Shown one piece after another: positions 17,150-25,629 of a DNA stretch of 64,000 nucleotides (position 1 is its first letter; each line of letters begins with the position of its first letter). This stretch comes from Desulfoluna sp942491485 (GTDB lineage Bacteria; Desulfobacterota; Desulfobacteria; Desulfobacterales; Desulfolunaceae). The translations under genes and the position numbers were made by a program. The stretch covers positions 248,001 through 312,000 of the forward strand of contig CALOAX010000013.1 in NCBI GenBank assembly GCA_942491485.1, read 5' to 3'. The notes beneath the pieces are model-generated. The model was not told the DNA's origin. It made no database searches and saw only the letters and a list, made by a program, of their open reading frames with translations.

Positions 17150-17733
17150 TTATATTCCCCGATTTTGTGATGAATTTTATTTAAACACAATTCAAATTTA
17201 TTTGATTACGGAGAACAAGAGCACAGACGATGCCAACGACGGGAACTATCACAGAACATCCTGATATACCATATGATTTCACTCTCACAGGCCACGTCAT
17301 GTGGCCCCTGAAGGGATATAACGTCAGTGAGCCTCAATGGCTTACAACAAAACAAAACAGCGATAAAACAGTGAGATACGACTGAGCCCCGAAGTTATAG
17401 CAGATCAAAGGTTATAGGGGTTCAGGGGATGGTTTTCTCCTTTTTCGATACGATTGAGCTCAACGTCGCCTTTGGTGGCCCTGCCGGGGGCCAAACTTTT
17501 GCCCATTTTTATTCGCTGGATTTGACAAACAGGTGTTGATTGATTTCATGAAAATCGTCACTGAGGCTTATTTTTTTTATGCACTCAAACCACAGAAGGC
17601 TTACTGAGTCATTACTTTTTTCCCATAAAAATCACCGCCCCCCTCGCGCATCGCCCAGGGGTGCTTACCTTGTGACATAACAGCCGAAAGCAAGTCCCCC
17701 GCTTTCCGGCCCCACCCTTTCAAAGGAGGCCCC
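17150..17733. other. Intergenic region between symporter and cupin genes
   Basis: About 580 bases between divergent genes. The symporter side (17150-17220) is AT-rich and should hold its promoter. A partial repeat lies at 17468-17534. The rest shows no gene or clear signal. Confidence 0.5.
17468..17534. repeat. Repeat family member R10 (partial K module)
   Basis: A degraded box (GCCTTTGGTGG), then GCCCTGCCGGGGGCCAAAC and GACAAACAGGT, the K half of the element only. Confidence 0.75.
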
Positions 17734-18081
17734 ATGAATTTCCAGAACGCCCAACTGCCCCAAGGGGCTGAACTCGCCGGCGCCACCCCAACCATGGACG
17801 AGCACACCATCGCACCGGGTATCCTCGCAAACCACATGGCCCCCAAAGGCAAATGCGGCCTCCTCGTCGTGGAAGAGGGCGCCTGCCAGTTCGTCTGGGA
17901 AGACGATGCAACCAACCCCATCGACTGCGACCCCGGTCACCCCGTGGTCATCTTCCCCGAGCGCTACCACCACGTCGCCCTCACCGGTCCCGTGAAACTC
18001 AGGGTGGAGTTCTACTCCCTGCCCGTGAGCCTCGAAGGATTTGATGCCAAGGCCTCACGGCCTGGGGATAATTTCATCTGA
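17734..18081 (+). CDS. DUF1971/YeaR-like cupin protein
   Basis: A 115-residue cytoplasmic protein without signal peptide. It matches the DUF1971 family (E. coli YeaR and the N-terminal domain of some TehB proteins): TIAPGILANH near residue 28, GLLVVEEGACQF, a PERYHH motif and KLRVEFYSLP. The family is a small beta-barrel cupin; roles in tellurite resistance and nitrate or nitrite response have been suggested, and no reaction is established. A strong AAGGAGG ribosome site precedes the start. The gene stands alone with repeats on both sides. Confidence 0.7.
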   Translation: MNFQNAQLPQGAELAGATPTMDEHTIAPGILANHMAPKGKCGLLVVEEGACQFVWEDDATNPIDCDPGHPVVIFPERYHHVALTGPVKLRVEFYSLPVSLEGFDAKASRPGDNFI

Positions 18082-18129
18082 TAAACAAACGACATTGCCT
18101 TCTAAGGTTAACGTGCTTGGAAAAATCAA

Positions 18130-18247
18130 GCCTCCGGCGGCAAGGTGTGCCACCTTGAAAGCTGATTGCGAATGCACACCGGCTCTCGTAACGCCAAGAG
18201 CCTCACTTCCGCATTCGCCTGACGTGTAAGGGTGGGCACCTTGCGCC
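18130..18247. repeat. Repeat family member R11
   Basis: GCCTCCGGCGG box, H1 CAAGGTG-tgc-CACCTTG, then H2 with long outer arms GCGAATGC (18168-18175) and GCATTCGC (18211-18218). The apex differs from the usual (GGCTCTCGTAACGCCAAGAGCC). It ends GGGCACCTTGCGCC instead of the box. Confidence 0.8.
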
Positions 18248-18449
18248 AAAAGTGCGTGAGCGGCCGGAATTCTGGTGTATCGCCAGTCTCTATTCTCTTC
18301 GCCATTCACCACACCCCAGCCCTCCAACCCATGATTATCCATTGAAATCCAGTCACCGCTGTGCAAAAAATAAAGAAACATGCCCCCATGGTTGCAGGCC
18401 ATCTTCGCGCGACCTGATGCCACAGACACACCACCCCAGGAGTCCTGTG

Positions 18450-19286
18450 ATGAAGCTGTTTTGTCCACACCGCACCTTTCAGAAAGAAGCCGACGCCAAG
18501 CCTGAGTCAAAAAAGCCCCCCCTCCGGCTCTCCCACCCGAGACGCCTTGCAGGGCTGCTCTCACTCATTTTTCTTGTTGTGCCCGCGTTTAGCGCCGCGG
18601 AATCGGCCGACGCCATCGTGCGAGCCGCCTTTGATTACTGGCGCGGGGATGCCTCCATCGCCAAGCTTACCATGACCATCCACCGCCCCACCTGGGAGCG
18701 CACCGTCGCCATCGACGCATGGACCAAAGGAGAATCCGAAAGCCTCTTTGTCATCAAGGCCCCGGCCAAAGACAAAGGCAACGGCACCCTTAAAAAAGGG
18801 CGAGGCATGTGGATCTACAACCCGAAGGTCAACAAGGTCATCAAACTCCCCCCCTCCATGATGAGCCAGAGCTGGCAGGGATCGGATTTCTCCAACAACG
18901 ACCTTGCCAAGACCGACAGCCTCATCCACGACTACACCCACACCCTCGAAGGGAGCGCCACGGTAAACGGCCACACCGTCCACACCATAAAGTCCATGCC
19001 GAAACCCGACGCCCCCGTGATCTGGGGCATGATCACCATGGAGATTCGAGAAGACCACATCCTCCTGAAAGAGACCTTCTTCGATGAAGACCTGGAACCT
19101 GTCAAAGAGATGACCGCCTCCGATATCCGGCCCGTGGATGGCAAACTCTTTCCCATGACCTGGAACATGGCCAAAACCGAGACCCCGGAAAACTACACCC
19201 TCATGGTCTACGAAAGCCTGACATTCACCACCGAGCTCAGCGACAAAACCTTCACCCGCGCCAACCTGGTAAAGTCGGGCAGGTAA
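18450..19286 (+). CDS. LolA-like outer-membrane lipoprotein-sorting protein
   Basis: A 278-residue exported protein. The start at 18450 has AGGAG upstream. The N-terminus is a positive region followed by a signal-peptide core (LAGLLSLIFLVVPAFSAAES). The mature part resembles LolA-like proteins encoded with MacB/LolE-type permeases: a WRG-like opening, the pair of strands ESLFVIKAPAKDKGNGTLK and MWIYNPKVNKVIKLP, then SQSWQGSDFSNND and a C-terminal lipid-pocket-like fold. It probably carries a lipophilic cargo across the periplasm for the two FtsX-like permeases encoded downstream on the same strand; no ATPase gene accompanies them. Cargo is unknown. Confidence 0.8.
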   Translation: MKLFCPHRTFQKEADAKPESKKPPLRLSHPRRLAGLLSLIFLVVPAFSAAESADAIVRAAFDYWRGDASIAKLTMTIHRPTWERTVAIDAWTKGESESLFVIKAPAKDKGNGTLKKGRGMWIYNPKVNKVIKLPPSMMSQSWQGSDFSNNDLAKTDSLIHDYTHTLEGSATVNGHTVHTIKSMPKPDAPVIWGMITMEIREDHILLKETFFDEDLEPVKEMTASDIRPVDGKLFPMTWNMAKTETPENYTLMVYESLTFTTELSDKTFTRANLVKSGR

Positions 19287-19300
19287 CACTGAAAAGCCTT

Positions 19301-19419
19301 GCCTCCGGCAGCCAGGGGATGATCCCCTGGACCCCATATGGCGAATGCGCTGCGGGTGCCGTAACTCAACTTATCTCGCTTCCGCATTCGCGCGGTGTGT
19401 GAGGATATGCACCTTGCAT
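19301..19419. repeat. Repeat family member R12
   Basis: Box variant GCCTCCGGCAG, H1 CCAGGGG-atgat-CCCCTGG, H2 with nine-base arms GCGAATGCG (19341-19349) and CGCATTCGC (19383-19391) and a non-standard apex. It begins 14 bases after the LolA-like stop. Confidence 0.8.
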
Positions 19420-19528
19420 CACAAGTACATGAGCTGCCAGGGCTCCAATTTCACCTCATAGGAGAGCATCACAATATCCACAGCCTGTGGGACTTGTAGC
19501 AAAGCTTGCACCCCCCTCAGCACTGGAG

Positions 19529-19634
19529 TCGGGCGCAGCCCGAGCCGAAGGCCATGGCGATTTGACCCGAGGAACGAGGGGCAAAGCGCCATGGCAACCC
19601 GCTTTCGAGGTGGCCCACCTCGCCGCCGGCAGGC
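19529..19634. repeat. Repeat family member R13
   Basis: H3-like TCGGGC-GCA-GCCCGA, H2 with arms GCCATGGCG (19551-19559) and CGCCATGGC (19587-19595) around CCCGAGGAACGAGGG, then H1 CGAGGTG-gcc-CACCTCG and a box with one inserted base. The H2 arm sequence is unlike other copies yet fully paired. Confidence 0.85.
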
Positions 19635-19687
19635 CTTTCGCTTTTAGCCCCTCCGCTTTAGCGTACCCGATATCCGACGAGGCAAAA

Positions 19688-20929
19688 ATGAACAACGACA
19701 TCACACTGGCATGGCGGAACATCTGGCGGAACCCGAGGCGGACGGTACTCACGGTCTCGGCCATTGCGTTTGCAGCGCTTCTGTTGGTGTTCATGCTCTC
19801 GTTTCAGTTCGGGACCTACGAGACGATGATCAACACCTCGGTGTCGCTCCGCACGGGGCATTTGCAGGTACAGGCCGCGGGGTACTTGGAGGACCGGGAG
19901 GTTCGTCTGGCGTTTACCTGGGACGATGCCATGGAAAAGACCCTGTTTGATGGGGATCCACGCATTGAGGCGGTGGCGCCTCGGGCCAACGGGTTTGCCT
20001 TGGTCACCAGTGGCAGCCGGACCTATGGGTGCATGGTGACGGGGGTGGACCCAATGCGTGAGAAGGGGGTGTCGACCTTGGCTGCGATCATTCGACAGGG
20101 GAGCTATCTTTCAGGAGGGGACGACCACGCCCTGGTGGGAGAGATCCTTGCCCGAAACCTCAAGGTGGGGGTGGGGGACGAGTTAACCCTGTTGGGGCAG
20201 GGGAGAGACGGATCGGTGGCTGCCACGGTGGTAACGGTAGGCGGCATCTTCGGCTCGGGCCTTGACGAGTACGATCGCAACGTGGTGCTTTTGCCACTTT
20301 CCTTGTTTCAGGATGTCTTTTCCATGGGGCAAGACGTTCACGAGGTGGCCATTCGCGCCCGAAGCCTTTCAGATGTAGAGCCCTTGAAGAGAGAGCTGAG
20401 CGCCAAGTTGGCGTCCATGCCCTTTGACGGCCCTCCTCCTGTGGCCCTGGACTGGATGGACCTGGTCCCCGGTCTTCTTCAAAGCATTCAGATGGACCTG
20501 GTGAGCGGGATCATCATGTACCTGATCCTTGTCATTGTGGTGGCCTTCAGCATCTTAAACACCTTTGTCATGGCCATTTTCGAGCGCACCCGGGAGTTCG
20601 GGGTGATGATGGCCATCGGCACCACACCGGGTCGCCTGATGCGGTTGGTCTTAACCGAATCCTTTTTTATGACGGCCACAGGCCTTGCCCTGGGCATCGC
20701 CTTTGGAGCGGCCCTTACCCTCTGGTTTGAAAGCCACGGGATCCTGATTCCCGGCGGAGACGAGATCATGAAGGCGTACGGCATCACCGGACGCCTCTAC
20801 CCGAAGCTCTCCCTCCTCTCTGCCACGATCGGTCCCTCGGCCGTGCTGGTCATCACCCTGTTTTCCGCTCTCTTTCCCGCCCTTAAAATAAGGCAGATGA
20901 AACCTGTGGAGGCGATGCACCATGTGTAA
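19688..20929 (+). CDS. FtsX-like ABC transporter permease 1 (LolE/MacB type)
   Basis: A 413-residue permease. The N-terminus ITLAWRNIWRNPRRT leads into a first membrane helix (about residues 20-42). A large periplasmic MacB-like domain follows, then three C-terminal helices of an FtsX domain: the region around YLILVIVVAFSILNTFVMAIFERTREFG, a second around SFFMTATGLALGIAFG, and a third near LLSATIGPSAVLVITLFSALFP, ending with the conserved KIRQMKPVEAMHH. The start at 19688 is preceded by GAGG; upstream in-frame sequence is repeat R13. It probably works with the second permease (21476-22699) and the LolA-like protein in lipoprotein or lipid export. The needed ATPase is not encoded in this window. 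Confidence 0.88.
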   Translation: MNNDITLAWRNIWRNPRRTVLTVSAIAFAALLLVFMLSFQFGTYETMINTSVSLRTGHLQVQAAGYLEDREVRLAFTWDDAMEKTLFDGDPRIEAVAPRANGFALVTSGSRTYGCMVTGVDPMREKGVSTLAAIIRQGSYLSGGDDHALVGEILARNLKVGVGDELTLLGQGRDGSVAATVVTVGGIFGSGLDEYDRNVVLLPLSLFQDVFSMGQDVHEVAIRARSLSDVEPLKRELSAKLASMPFDGPPPVALDWMDLVPGLLQSIQMDLVSGIIMYLILVIVVAFSILNTFVMAIFERTREFGVMMAIGTTPGRLMRLVLTESFFMTATGLALGIAFGAALTLWFESHGILIPGGDEIMKAYGITGRLYPKLSLLSATIGPSAVLVITLFSALFPALKIRQMKPVEAMHHV

Positions 20930-20986
20930 GGCGTATGTGTTGTGTCATCCCCCCCGATTATTTCACCGCATCTCCTTTCAACCAAC

Positions 20987-21124
20987 GCCTCCGGCGGCAA
21001 GGTGTGCCACCTTGAAAGCAGATTGCGGATGTCGGCGAGGCAATCGACACTACGCTCAAAATCTATTTGTCAAACCCACTCTTTCAGATCAGATAAAAGT
21101 TTGGCCCTGGCAGGGCCGCCTGAG
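20987..21124. repeat. Repeat family member R14 (rearranged)
   Basis: GCCTCCGGCGG box and H1 CAAGGTG-tgc-CACCTTG, then diverged sequence and a K-side end GGCCCTGGCAGGGCCGCC running into the long repeat at 21122. H2 is lost. Confidence 0.75.
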
Positions 21125-21440
21125 TTATTCCGGTAAAAGTCAACCGCCAAAAAGAGCTTCAACCGATGTCATCTTGCAACCATGGATCCCCGGTCACTCG
21201 ATTCGCCAGCACGACCATGAAACATACCATAATGGTTTATCTGAAGCTTCCGACCACTCTGGCAGCCGGGGAAGACGAAAACGGGGAGACGTTGTTACGC
21301 AATAAATGAAACTGCCTTATTTTCAATAACGGTTGCATTGCCTCACCCTCCGCGCGAATGCGTCGAAAATGGCTGCATTACCGCGACCTTCATGCATTCG
21401 CCATAGGGCTTCAAGGTGCCCCCACCTTGCCGCCGGAGGC
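21122..21440. repeat. Long repeat LR, copy 1 (319 bp)
   Basis: It matches 39121-39442 at roughly 93 percent by eye. It contains an H2-like pair (GCGAATGC ... GCATTCGC), H1 CAAGGTG-cc-CCACCTTG and ends CCGCCGGAGGC. A 30-codon reading frame, MKHTIMVYLKLP onward, is open here and in copy 2 with several amino acid changes but has no ribosome site. A third, diverged and inverted partial copy lies at 24022-24128. Confidence 0.85.
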
Positions 21441-21475
21441 AAACTGTCATTCCATCTCTTTAGTGTGAGGTCATC

Positions 21476-22699
21476 ATGGAAAGTGAACTTGCATGGCGCA
21501 ATATCTGGCGCAACCCGAGACGGACCCTTGTGATCCTTACGGCTGTTGTCATCGGGATCTGGAGCATTATTCTTTTAAGCGCGCTCACCCGAGGCATGGA
21601 AGCAGAGATGCTGAACAACGGCATCAAGACCCTCACCGGCCATATCCAGATTCAAAACGCAGAGTATGTGGACGACCCTGTGGTGGATCACTCCATGGCG
21701 GAGCGTCTCCTCGACAGTCAGGCCCTGAACTCGCACCTCCCTTCCGAAAGCAAATGGACCGGGCGCATCAAAGTAGGCGCCGTGGCGGCCAATGCCCGTC
21801 ACTCCGGAGGCGTCACCCTTGTGGGCATTGACCCCACGCGCGAACCGGCCATCTCTTTTATCGGCGGCGCCATTACCGAGGGGCGAGCGTTAACCGACTC
21901 AGACCGCGGTAAGGTGATCGTCGGGCGTGCCCTCCTTAAAAAGTACGACGCACGGCTCGGTCACAAGCTTATCCTCATGAGCCAGGATGCCCAGGGGGAG
22001 ATCGCCTCCAAAGCCTTTCGCATTGCAGGCGTTTTTGACAGTGACATGGAGAGCACCGAAAAAACCTACCTCTTTGTCCCACTCGCCGCAGCTCAGAACA
22101 TGCTGGGTTTAAGAGAAAAGCTCTCGGAAATATCCATCTTGCTGCCCGATATCGGAGAAGAAACCGCGGTGGCTGAAACCCTCACGGCCCTCATAAACGA
22201 TGACAGCATCGCCATCACCACCTGGCAGCAGCGCCTCCCCATGCTCTCCGCCTACCTGAAGCTCACCGACTCCTTTATCTATATATGGTACGGCGTCGTC
22301 TTTATCGCCATGGGCTTCGGTATCGTGAACACCACCCTTATGGCCATTTTCGAACGCATCCGCGAGTTCGGGCTTATCAGGGCCCTCGGCATGAAACCCG
22401 CCGGCATCATCCGAGGCGTCATCCTCGAGTCCCTCTTTCTTCTACTCCTGGGCCTTGCCATCGGAAACCTTATCGGCGTCGCCACCGTCTCCCTCATCGC
22501 CATCCACGGCATCGACCTCTCGGCCCTCTCCGCCGGCACCGATATGTGGGGCATGCCCCGCATCATCACCCCCATGCTGAAAAGCCGGGACATCCTCACC
22601 GCCAACGCTGTCATCCTGACCCTCGGCGTTGCCGTCAGCCTCTACCCAGCCAGCAAAGCGGCCCGCATCACGCCGGTGGAGGCACTGCGGTATACATGA
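21476..22699 (+). CDS. FtsX-like ABC transporter permease 2 (LolE/MacB type)
   Basis: A 407-residue permease with the same plan as its neighbour: N-terminus ELAWRNIWRNPRRT, a first membrane helix (about 18-38), a periplasmic domain, then FtsX-type helices around YIWYGVVFIAMGFGIVNTTL, ILESLFLLLLGLAIGNLIGV and NAVILTLGVAVSLYP, ending SKAARITPVEALRYT. The two permeases share the start motif but are otherwise diverged, as in LolC/LolE-like heterodimers. The start codon follows GAGGTC with suitable spacing. The 546 bases between the two permease genes are filled with repeats, so they may not be one transcript. Confidence 0.88.
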   Translation: MESELAWRNIWRNPRRTLVILTAVVIGIWSIILLSALTRGMEAEMLNNGIKTLTGHIQIQNAEYVDDPVVDHSMAERLLDSQALNSHLPSESKWTGRIKVGAVAANARHSGGVTLVGIDPTREPAISFIGGAITEGRALTDSDRGKVIVGRALLKKYDARLGHKLILMSQDAQGEIASKAFRIAGVFDSDMESTEKTYLFVPLAAAQNMLGLREKLSEISILLPDIGEETAVAETLTALINDDSIAITTWQQRLPMLSAYLKLTDSFIYIWYGVVFIAMGFGIVNTTLMAIFERIREFGLIRALGMKPAGIIRGVILESLFLLLLGLAIGNLIGVATVSLIAIHGIDLSALSAGTDMWGMPRIITPMLKSRDILTANAVILTLGVAVSLYPASKAARITPVEALRYT

Positions 22700-22708
22700 A
22701 TAAAGCAT

Positions 22709-22813
22709 GCCTCCGGCGGCGAGGTGAGCCACCTCGAAAGCAGGTTGCCAGTGCGCTTCGCCCCTTGTTCCTCGGGGCAAATCGCACTGGCATTCGGCGC
22801 GGGCTGCGCCCGC
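22709..22813. repeat. Repeat family member R15
   Basis: GCCTCCGGCGG box ten bases after the permease stop, H1 CGAGGTG-agc-CACCTCG, H2 with arms GCCAGTGCG (22747-22755) and CGCACTGGC (22783-22791) around a CCCC...GGGG apex, then an H3-like GGCGCGGGC/GCCCGCC. Both H1 and H2 arms differ from the common forms in a paired way. Confidence 0.88.
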
Positions 22814-22940
22814 CTCCAACACTTGACGTTTCTTGATATGTTCTCACAATCCCTTGAAAATCAGGCACGTTTCGACCTAATATATCTTCCCACAACGCAA
22901 TTGAATGTCGGTCACACCACGGGGGACAAGGAATTACACG

Positions 22941-23876
22941 ATGGAAACACGCAGAGCCTTTCTGATCAAGGGGTCGCTCTCCATGCTGGCAATGAGCCTG
23001 CCCCTCACGGGGTGTGCCGGAAACACCCCCCAGCCCTTCGAGCCTCCCAATAAACTGGGAAAAGCCCTTGTGGTCTGGAACAGCCAGACGGGCAACACAA
23101 AAAGGGCGGGGATGTTGATTGCTGAGACCCTTGAAAATATGGGGGTGCAGGTGGATGCCCAGGACTATCGCAACACGGACACGACCACGTTTCAGAAATA
23201 CGACCTCATCGTTGCCGGAACCCCGGTCCACTACTTCGATGTTCCCCAGAATTTCAAGGCATGGCTGGATAACCTGCCACAGCTCAATGGGACGCCTGTG
23301 GCCTCGTACGTCACCTTTGGAGGGGTCGGTCACAACCAGCACAACACGGCCTGCAGGGTTCTGGAGCGCATGATTGAAAAAGGCGGCATCCCCATAGGGG
23401 TTGAAGCCTTCGGCAACATCTCCATGTACGCCATCACCTGGTCCACAGGGCGGGAAGCACGCACCCTTAACTACACACACCTTCCGAATCAAGCCTCCTG
23501 CGATGCCATTCGAGGCTATGCACACAAGGTCTCCAAACAGGCGCTGTCCGGGCAATCCGTAGTGATTGATAAAGAATTTTTTGCGCTGGATATCCTGAAA
23601 GGGGGCCCATCCATCTGGGGTGCGAAGCTTTTGGTTGACCGTCATGAGGTGAACACTGAAACATGCATTCATTGCGGCACCTGCGTTGCGACCTGCCCCA
23701 CCGGTGCCATAAACCCCGACGCCGGTACCGTTGAGAGCAAGCGATGCCTCTTTTGCCTGGGCTGCATCAACACCTGCCCGGCAGAGGCCGTTGAGATGGA
23801 GTACATGGGAAAGACGGTCTATGGCTTTCCCAACTTTGCCCGAAAACACAACATCTCCACACCGGTGTGCCGGTAA
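22941..23876 (+). CDS. Exported flavodoxin-like protein with two [4Fe-4S] motifs (EFR1-like)
   Basis: A 311-residue fusion. Residues 1-27 read TRRAFLIKG, a hydrophobic stretch and LTGC: a twin-arginine signal with a lipobox. Residues about 40-190 are flavodoxin-like (VVWNSQTGNTKRAGMLIAE, AGTPVHYFDVP, VTFGGVG). Residues about 235-285 carry two clusters, CIHCGTCVATCP and CLFCLGCINTCP. The plan matches EFR1-type ferrodoxins, whose proposed job is electron transfer between FMN and low-potential clusters. Those are normally cytoplasmic; the Tat-type lipoprotein signal here would place it outside the inner membrane. The start at 22941 has AAGGAA upstream. The gene stands alone with repeats on both sides. 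Confidence 0.85.
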   Translation: METRRAFLIKGSLSMLAMSLPLTGCAGNTPQPFEPPNKLGKALVVWNSQTGNTKRAGMLIAETLENMGVQVDAQDYRNTDTTTFQKYDLIVAGTPVHYFDVPQNFKAWLDNLPQLNGTPVASYVTFGGVGHNQHNTACRVLERMIEKGGIPIGVEAFGNISMYAITWSTGREARTLNYTHLPNQASCDAIRGYAHKVSKQALSGQSVVIDKEFFALDILKGGPSIWGAKLLVDRHEVNTETCIHCGTCVATCPTGAINPDAGTVESKRCLFCLGCINTCPAEAVEMEYMGKTVYGFPNFARKHNISTPVCR

Positions 23877-23904
23877 AGCGATAAACAATAGCGACTCAAT
23901 AAAA

Positions 23905-23999
23905 GCCTCCGGCGGCAAGGTGGGGCACCTTGAAATCCTATAACGAATGCGCAAAAGCCCCAGAAATGCACGCATTTTCGGGGCATTCGTGCGGCGGGT
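23905..23999. repeat. Repeat family member R16
   Basis: GCCTCCGGCGG box, H1 CAAGGTG-ggg-CACCTTG, then H2 with arms ACGAATGC (23943-23950) and GCATTCGT (23983-23990) and a long inner stem CCCCaGAAATGC / GCATTTtCGGGG. Confidence 0.8.
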
Positions 24000-24021
24000 G
24001 AGGCACGGCTACCGCCTTTGA

Positions 24022-24329
24022 GAAGAGGGCTGTTTCATTTTTACGTAACAAAGTCTCCCCGTATTCGTCTTCCCCGACTGCCCGCGTGGCCTGAAGCCTC
24101 AGGTAAAACCGTTATGGTACGATTCATGCTCGCTTTTTAAAAAAAGCTCCGCAAAAACGTTCCGGTTCTAGGTCCCTTAGCCCCTGCAGGGCTGAGATAA
24201 AAGCAAACTACAGACTCGTTAAGCCCAAACTATATGGCTTGCCAACATCGACGAAGCAATCGAAACTGCGATCAAGACCTGTTTGTCAAACTTTTCAAAA
24301 AATTGGCTCCCGGCAGGGCCGCCGGAGGC
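24022..24329. repeat. Composite repeat R17 (LR fragment, L and K modules, inverted)
   Basis: It holds a diverged reverse copy of part of LR (24022-24128), then the L module in reverse (CGCTTTTTAAAAAAAGCTCC, GCAAAAACGTTCCGG), a middle part that matches 62640-62700 in reverse, and the K end CCCGGCAGGGCCGCCGGAGGC. It ends 18 bases before the stop of the leftward hydrolase gene. Confidence 0.8.
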
Positions 24330-24346
24330 ATTTTTGATCTGAATAG

Positions 24347-25033
24347 TTACTTTCGGCCTATTGCTTCCCCTGTCGTCCACTTCATGTCACACACCCCATC
24401 GCCTTCGGCAAGGCAGTGTGTCCGTTGAAACACTCCGCCTTTCACGAGGATTTCATTTAAAGGCCTGTCCTGGTTGCACCAGCAATGTTTAAAAAAAGTG
24501 AGTTCATCGCCTTCGAGGGTCTTCATGAACTCCCAGGCCTGACAGCGATGAAAGTCCACCTGGTAGCCGTTGGTAAGCGGGGTCAGGGTCCACGCAAAAT
24601 CGGGTGAAGTAAACGCAAATCGAAGGGCCACCCTCACAACAAAGCGAAGGCGGGAGAGGGGAGAGCGATACAGGACAAATGCCAACGCCCGGGGAAGACC
24701 TGCGCTCTGTTCATAGAACTTCCAGCAAAAATCCGCCACAAGCTCCCCTGCGTAGGGCTCATGGGGGACTGCCTTTTGAATGGTTCTGTAAAGGGACTGA
24801 ATATAGACGCATTTATATGCCATGGCTCTCCCGCCCTGAGACACAAAGACAGGTGGGTTCTCCGCCAACACCGCGTACTCCTTCCAGCATGCCTTCGTTA
24901 CCGTTTTCAACTCCGCCCGGGTCAGACGCCCTTTTCCAAAATCGCGTCTGTCGCGGGCCCTCCCCTTGAGAGTTTTCACGACCAACCTGTCAATCATCTT
25001 TCTGTAAAACCAGTGGAAATAAACAATTTTCAT
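24347..25033 (-). CDS. L-2-amino-thiazoline-4-carboxylate hydrolase-like protein
   Basis: A 228-residue protein that resembles the ATC hydrolase family, which opens the ring of L-2-amino-thiazoline-4-carboxylate on the way to cysteine. Visible features are the tryptophan- and cysteine-containing middle (LVADFCWKFYEQ), the motif DFHRCQAWEF, FFKHCWCNQD and the C-terminal GDGVCDMKW. Many members of this family are of unproven activity, so the name marks homology only. The start at 25033 is chosen because GGAGGG lies seven bases upstream; 25045 and 25090 are in-frame alternatives. A cryptic palindrome and a solute-binding-protein fragment lie on the divergent side. Confidence 0.7.
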   Translation of the reverse strand: MKIVYFHWFYRKMIDRLVVKTLKGRARDRRDFGKGRLTRAELKTVTKACWKEYAVLAENPPVFVSQGGRAMAYKCVYIQSLYRTIQKAVPHEPYAGELVADFCWKFYEQSAGLPRALAFVLYRSPLSRLRFVVRVALRFAFTSPDFAWTLTPLTNGYQVDFHRCQAWEFMKTLEGDELTFFKHCWCNQDRPLNEILVKGGVFQRTHCLAEGDGVCDMKWTTGEAIGRK

Positions 25034-25173
25034 GAATCCCTCCATGGATAAGCGTTCATGACAAAGACAGGCCCCGGTCTCCTTGAGCATTTCAACTCAA
25101 TGGAGACGTTGCCACACACAGACACCCTTGGCATCCCCCGTCAATATCCTGTATATTTTATAGAAGCTAATAT

Positions 25174-25192
25174 CACTGGATACTATCCAGTG
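25174..25192. promoter_or_regulatory. 19-bp perfect palindrome, possible operator
   Basis: CACTGGATA-C-TATCCAGTG between the divergent hydrolase-like gene and the solute-binding fragment, next to an AT-rich promoter-like stretch (TATATTTTATAGA). The size and placement suit a repressor site, but I cannot name the protein. Confidence 0.5.
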
Positions 25193-25200
25193 AATGAACG

Positions 25201-25554
25201 ATGGAACCACATCAAACATTGAAGAGCCCCGATTCAGGCGCCACAGAAAAACAACTGCTGAGACTCGGATTCACGGTCGACCTCTGCTCAAGTGACGGGC
25301 AGAACTTCAAAAAACTGATTGTTCACCGATTCCATATTCTGCCGGCCCTCGAACTTTCAGCCGCATATCATATGAAAAAACAGGGAAAACGTTTCAGTGA
25401 CCTTGAGAGACTCCTAAAACTTGAAAACAGATACGATTACTACCTTGCGTTGAATGTCGGCACTCCCGATCACATCATCAAAGCCTTGCAATCGGCGTTG
25501 GATGAGATGAAAAAAGACGGGACCTATGACAGGATAAAACAACAGTACGAATAA
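25201..25554 (+). pseudogene. C-terminal fragment of an amino-acid solute-binding protein
   Basis: The 117-residue reading frame lacks a signal peptide and the N-terminal lobe. Its second half has the usual end of solute-binding proteins family 3 (YYLALNVGTPDHIIKALQSA, DEMKKDGTYDRI), and its first half reads like the C-terminal lobe (CSSDGQNFKKL, LPALELSAAYHMKK). There is no good ribosome site. It is best read as the remains of a periplasmic amino-acid-binding protein whose 5' part was deleted. A short, newly functional protein cannot be excluded. Confidence 0.6.
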
Positions 25555-25629
25555 AGACTTAATTATAAAAAAGGTGCTGACGGCTCACACAAGGCGCCCC
25601 CCCTTACCGCCGAAGGCAGCGGTTTTTTC

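Noticed and set aside
21221..21306. Small protein gene in the long repeat (MKHTIMVYLKLP onward)
   Set aside because: It is open in both full copies but has no ribosome site, the amino acid changes are frequent, and the third copy has lost the frame.
17734..24329. Integron cassette array with attC sites
   Set aside because: Single genes each followed by a folded repeat look like cassettes, but the repeats lack the attC core GTTRRRY/RYYYAAC sites, occur beyond this stretch and in both orientations, and no integrase is present.
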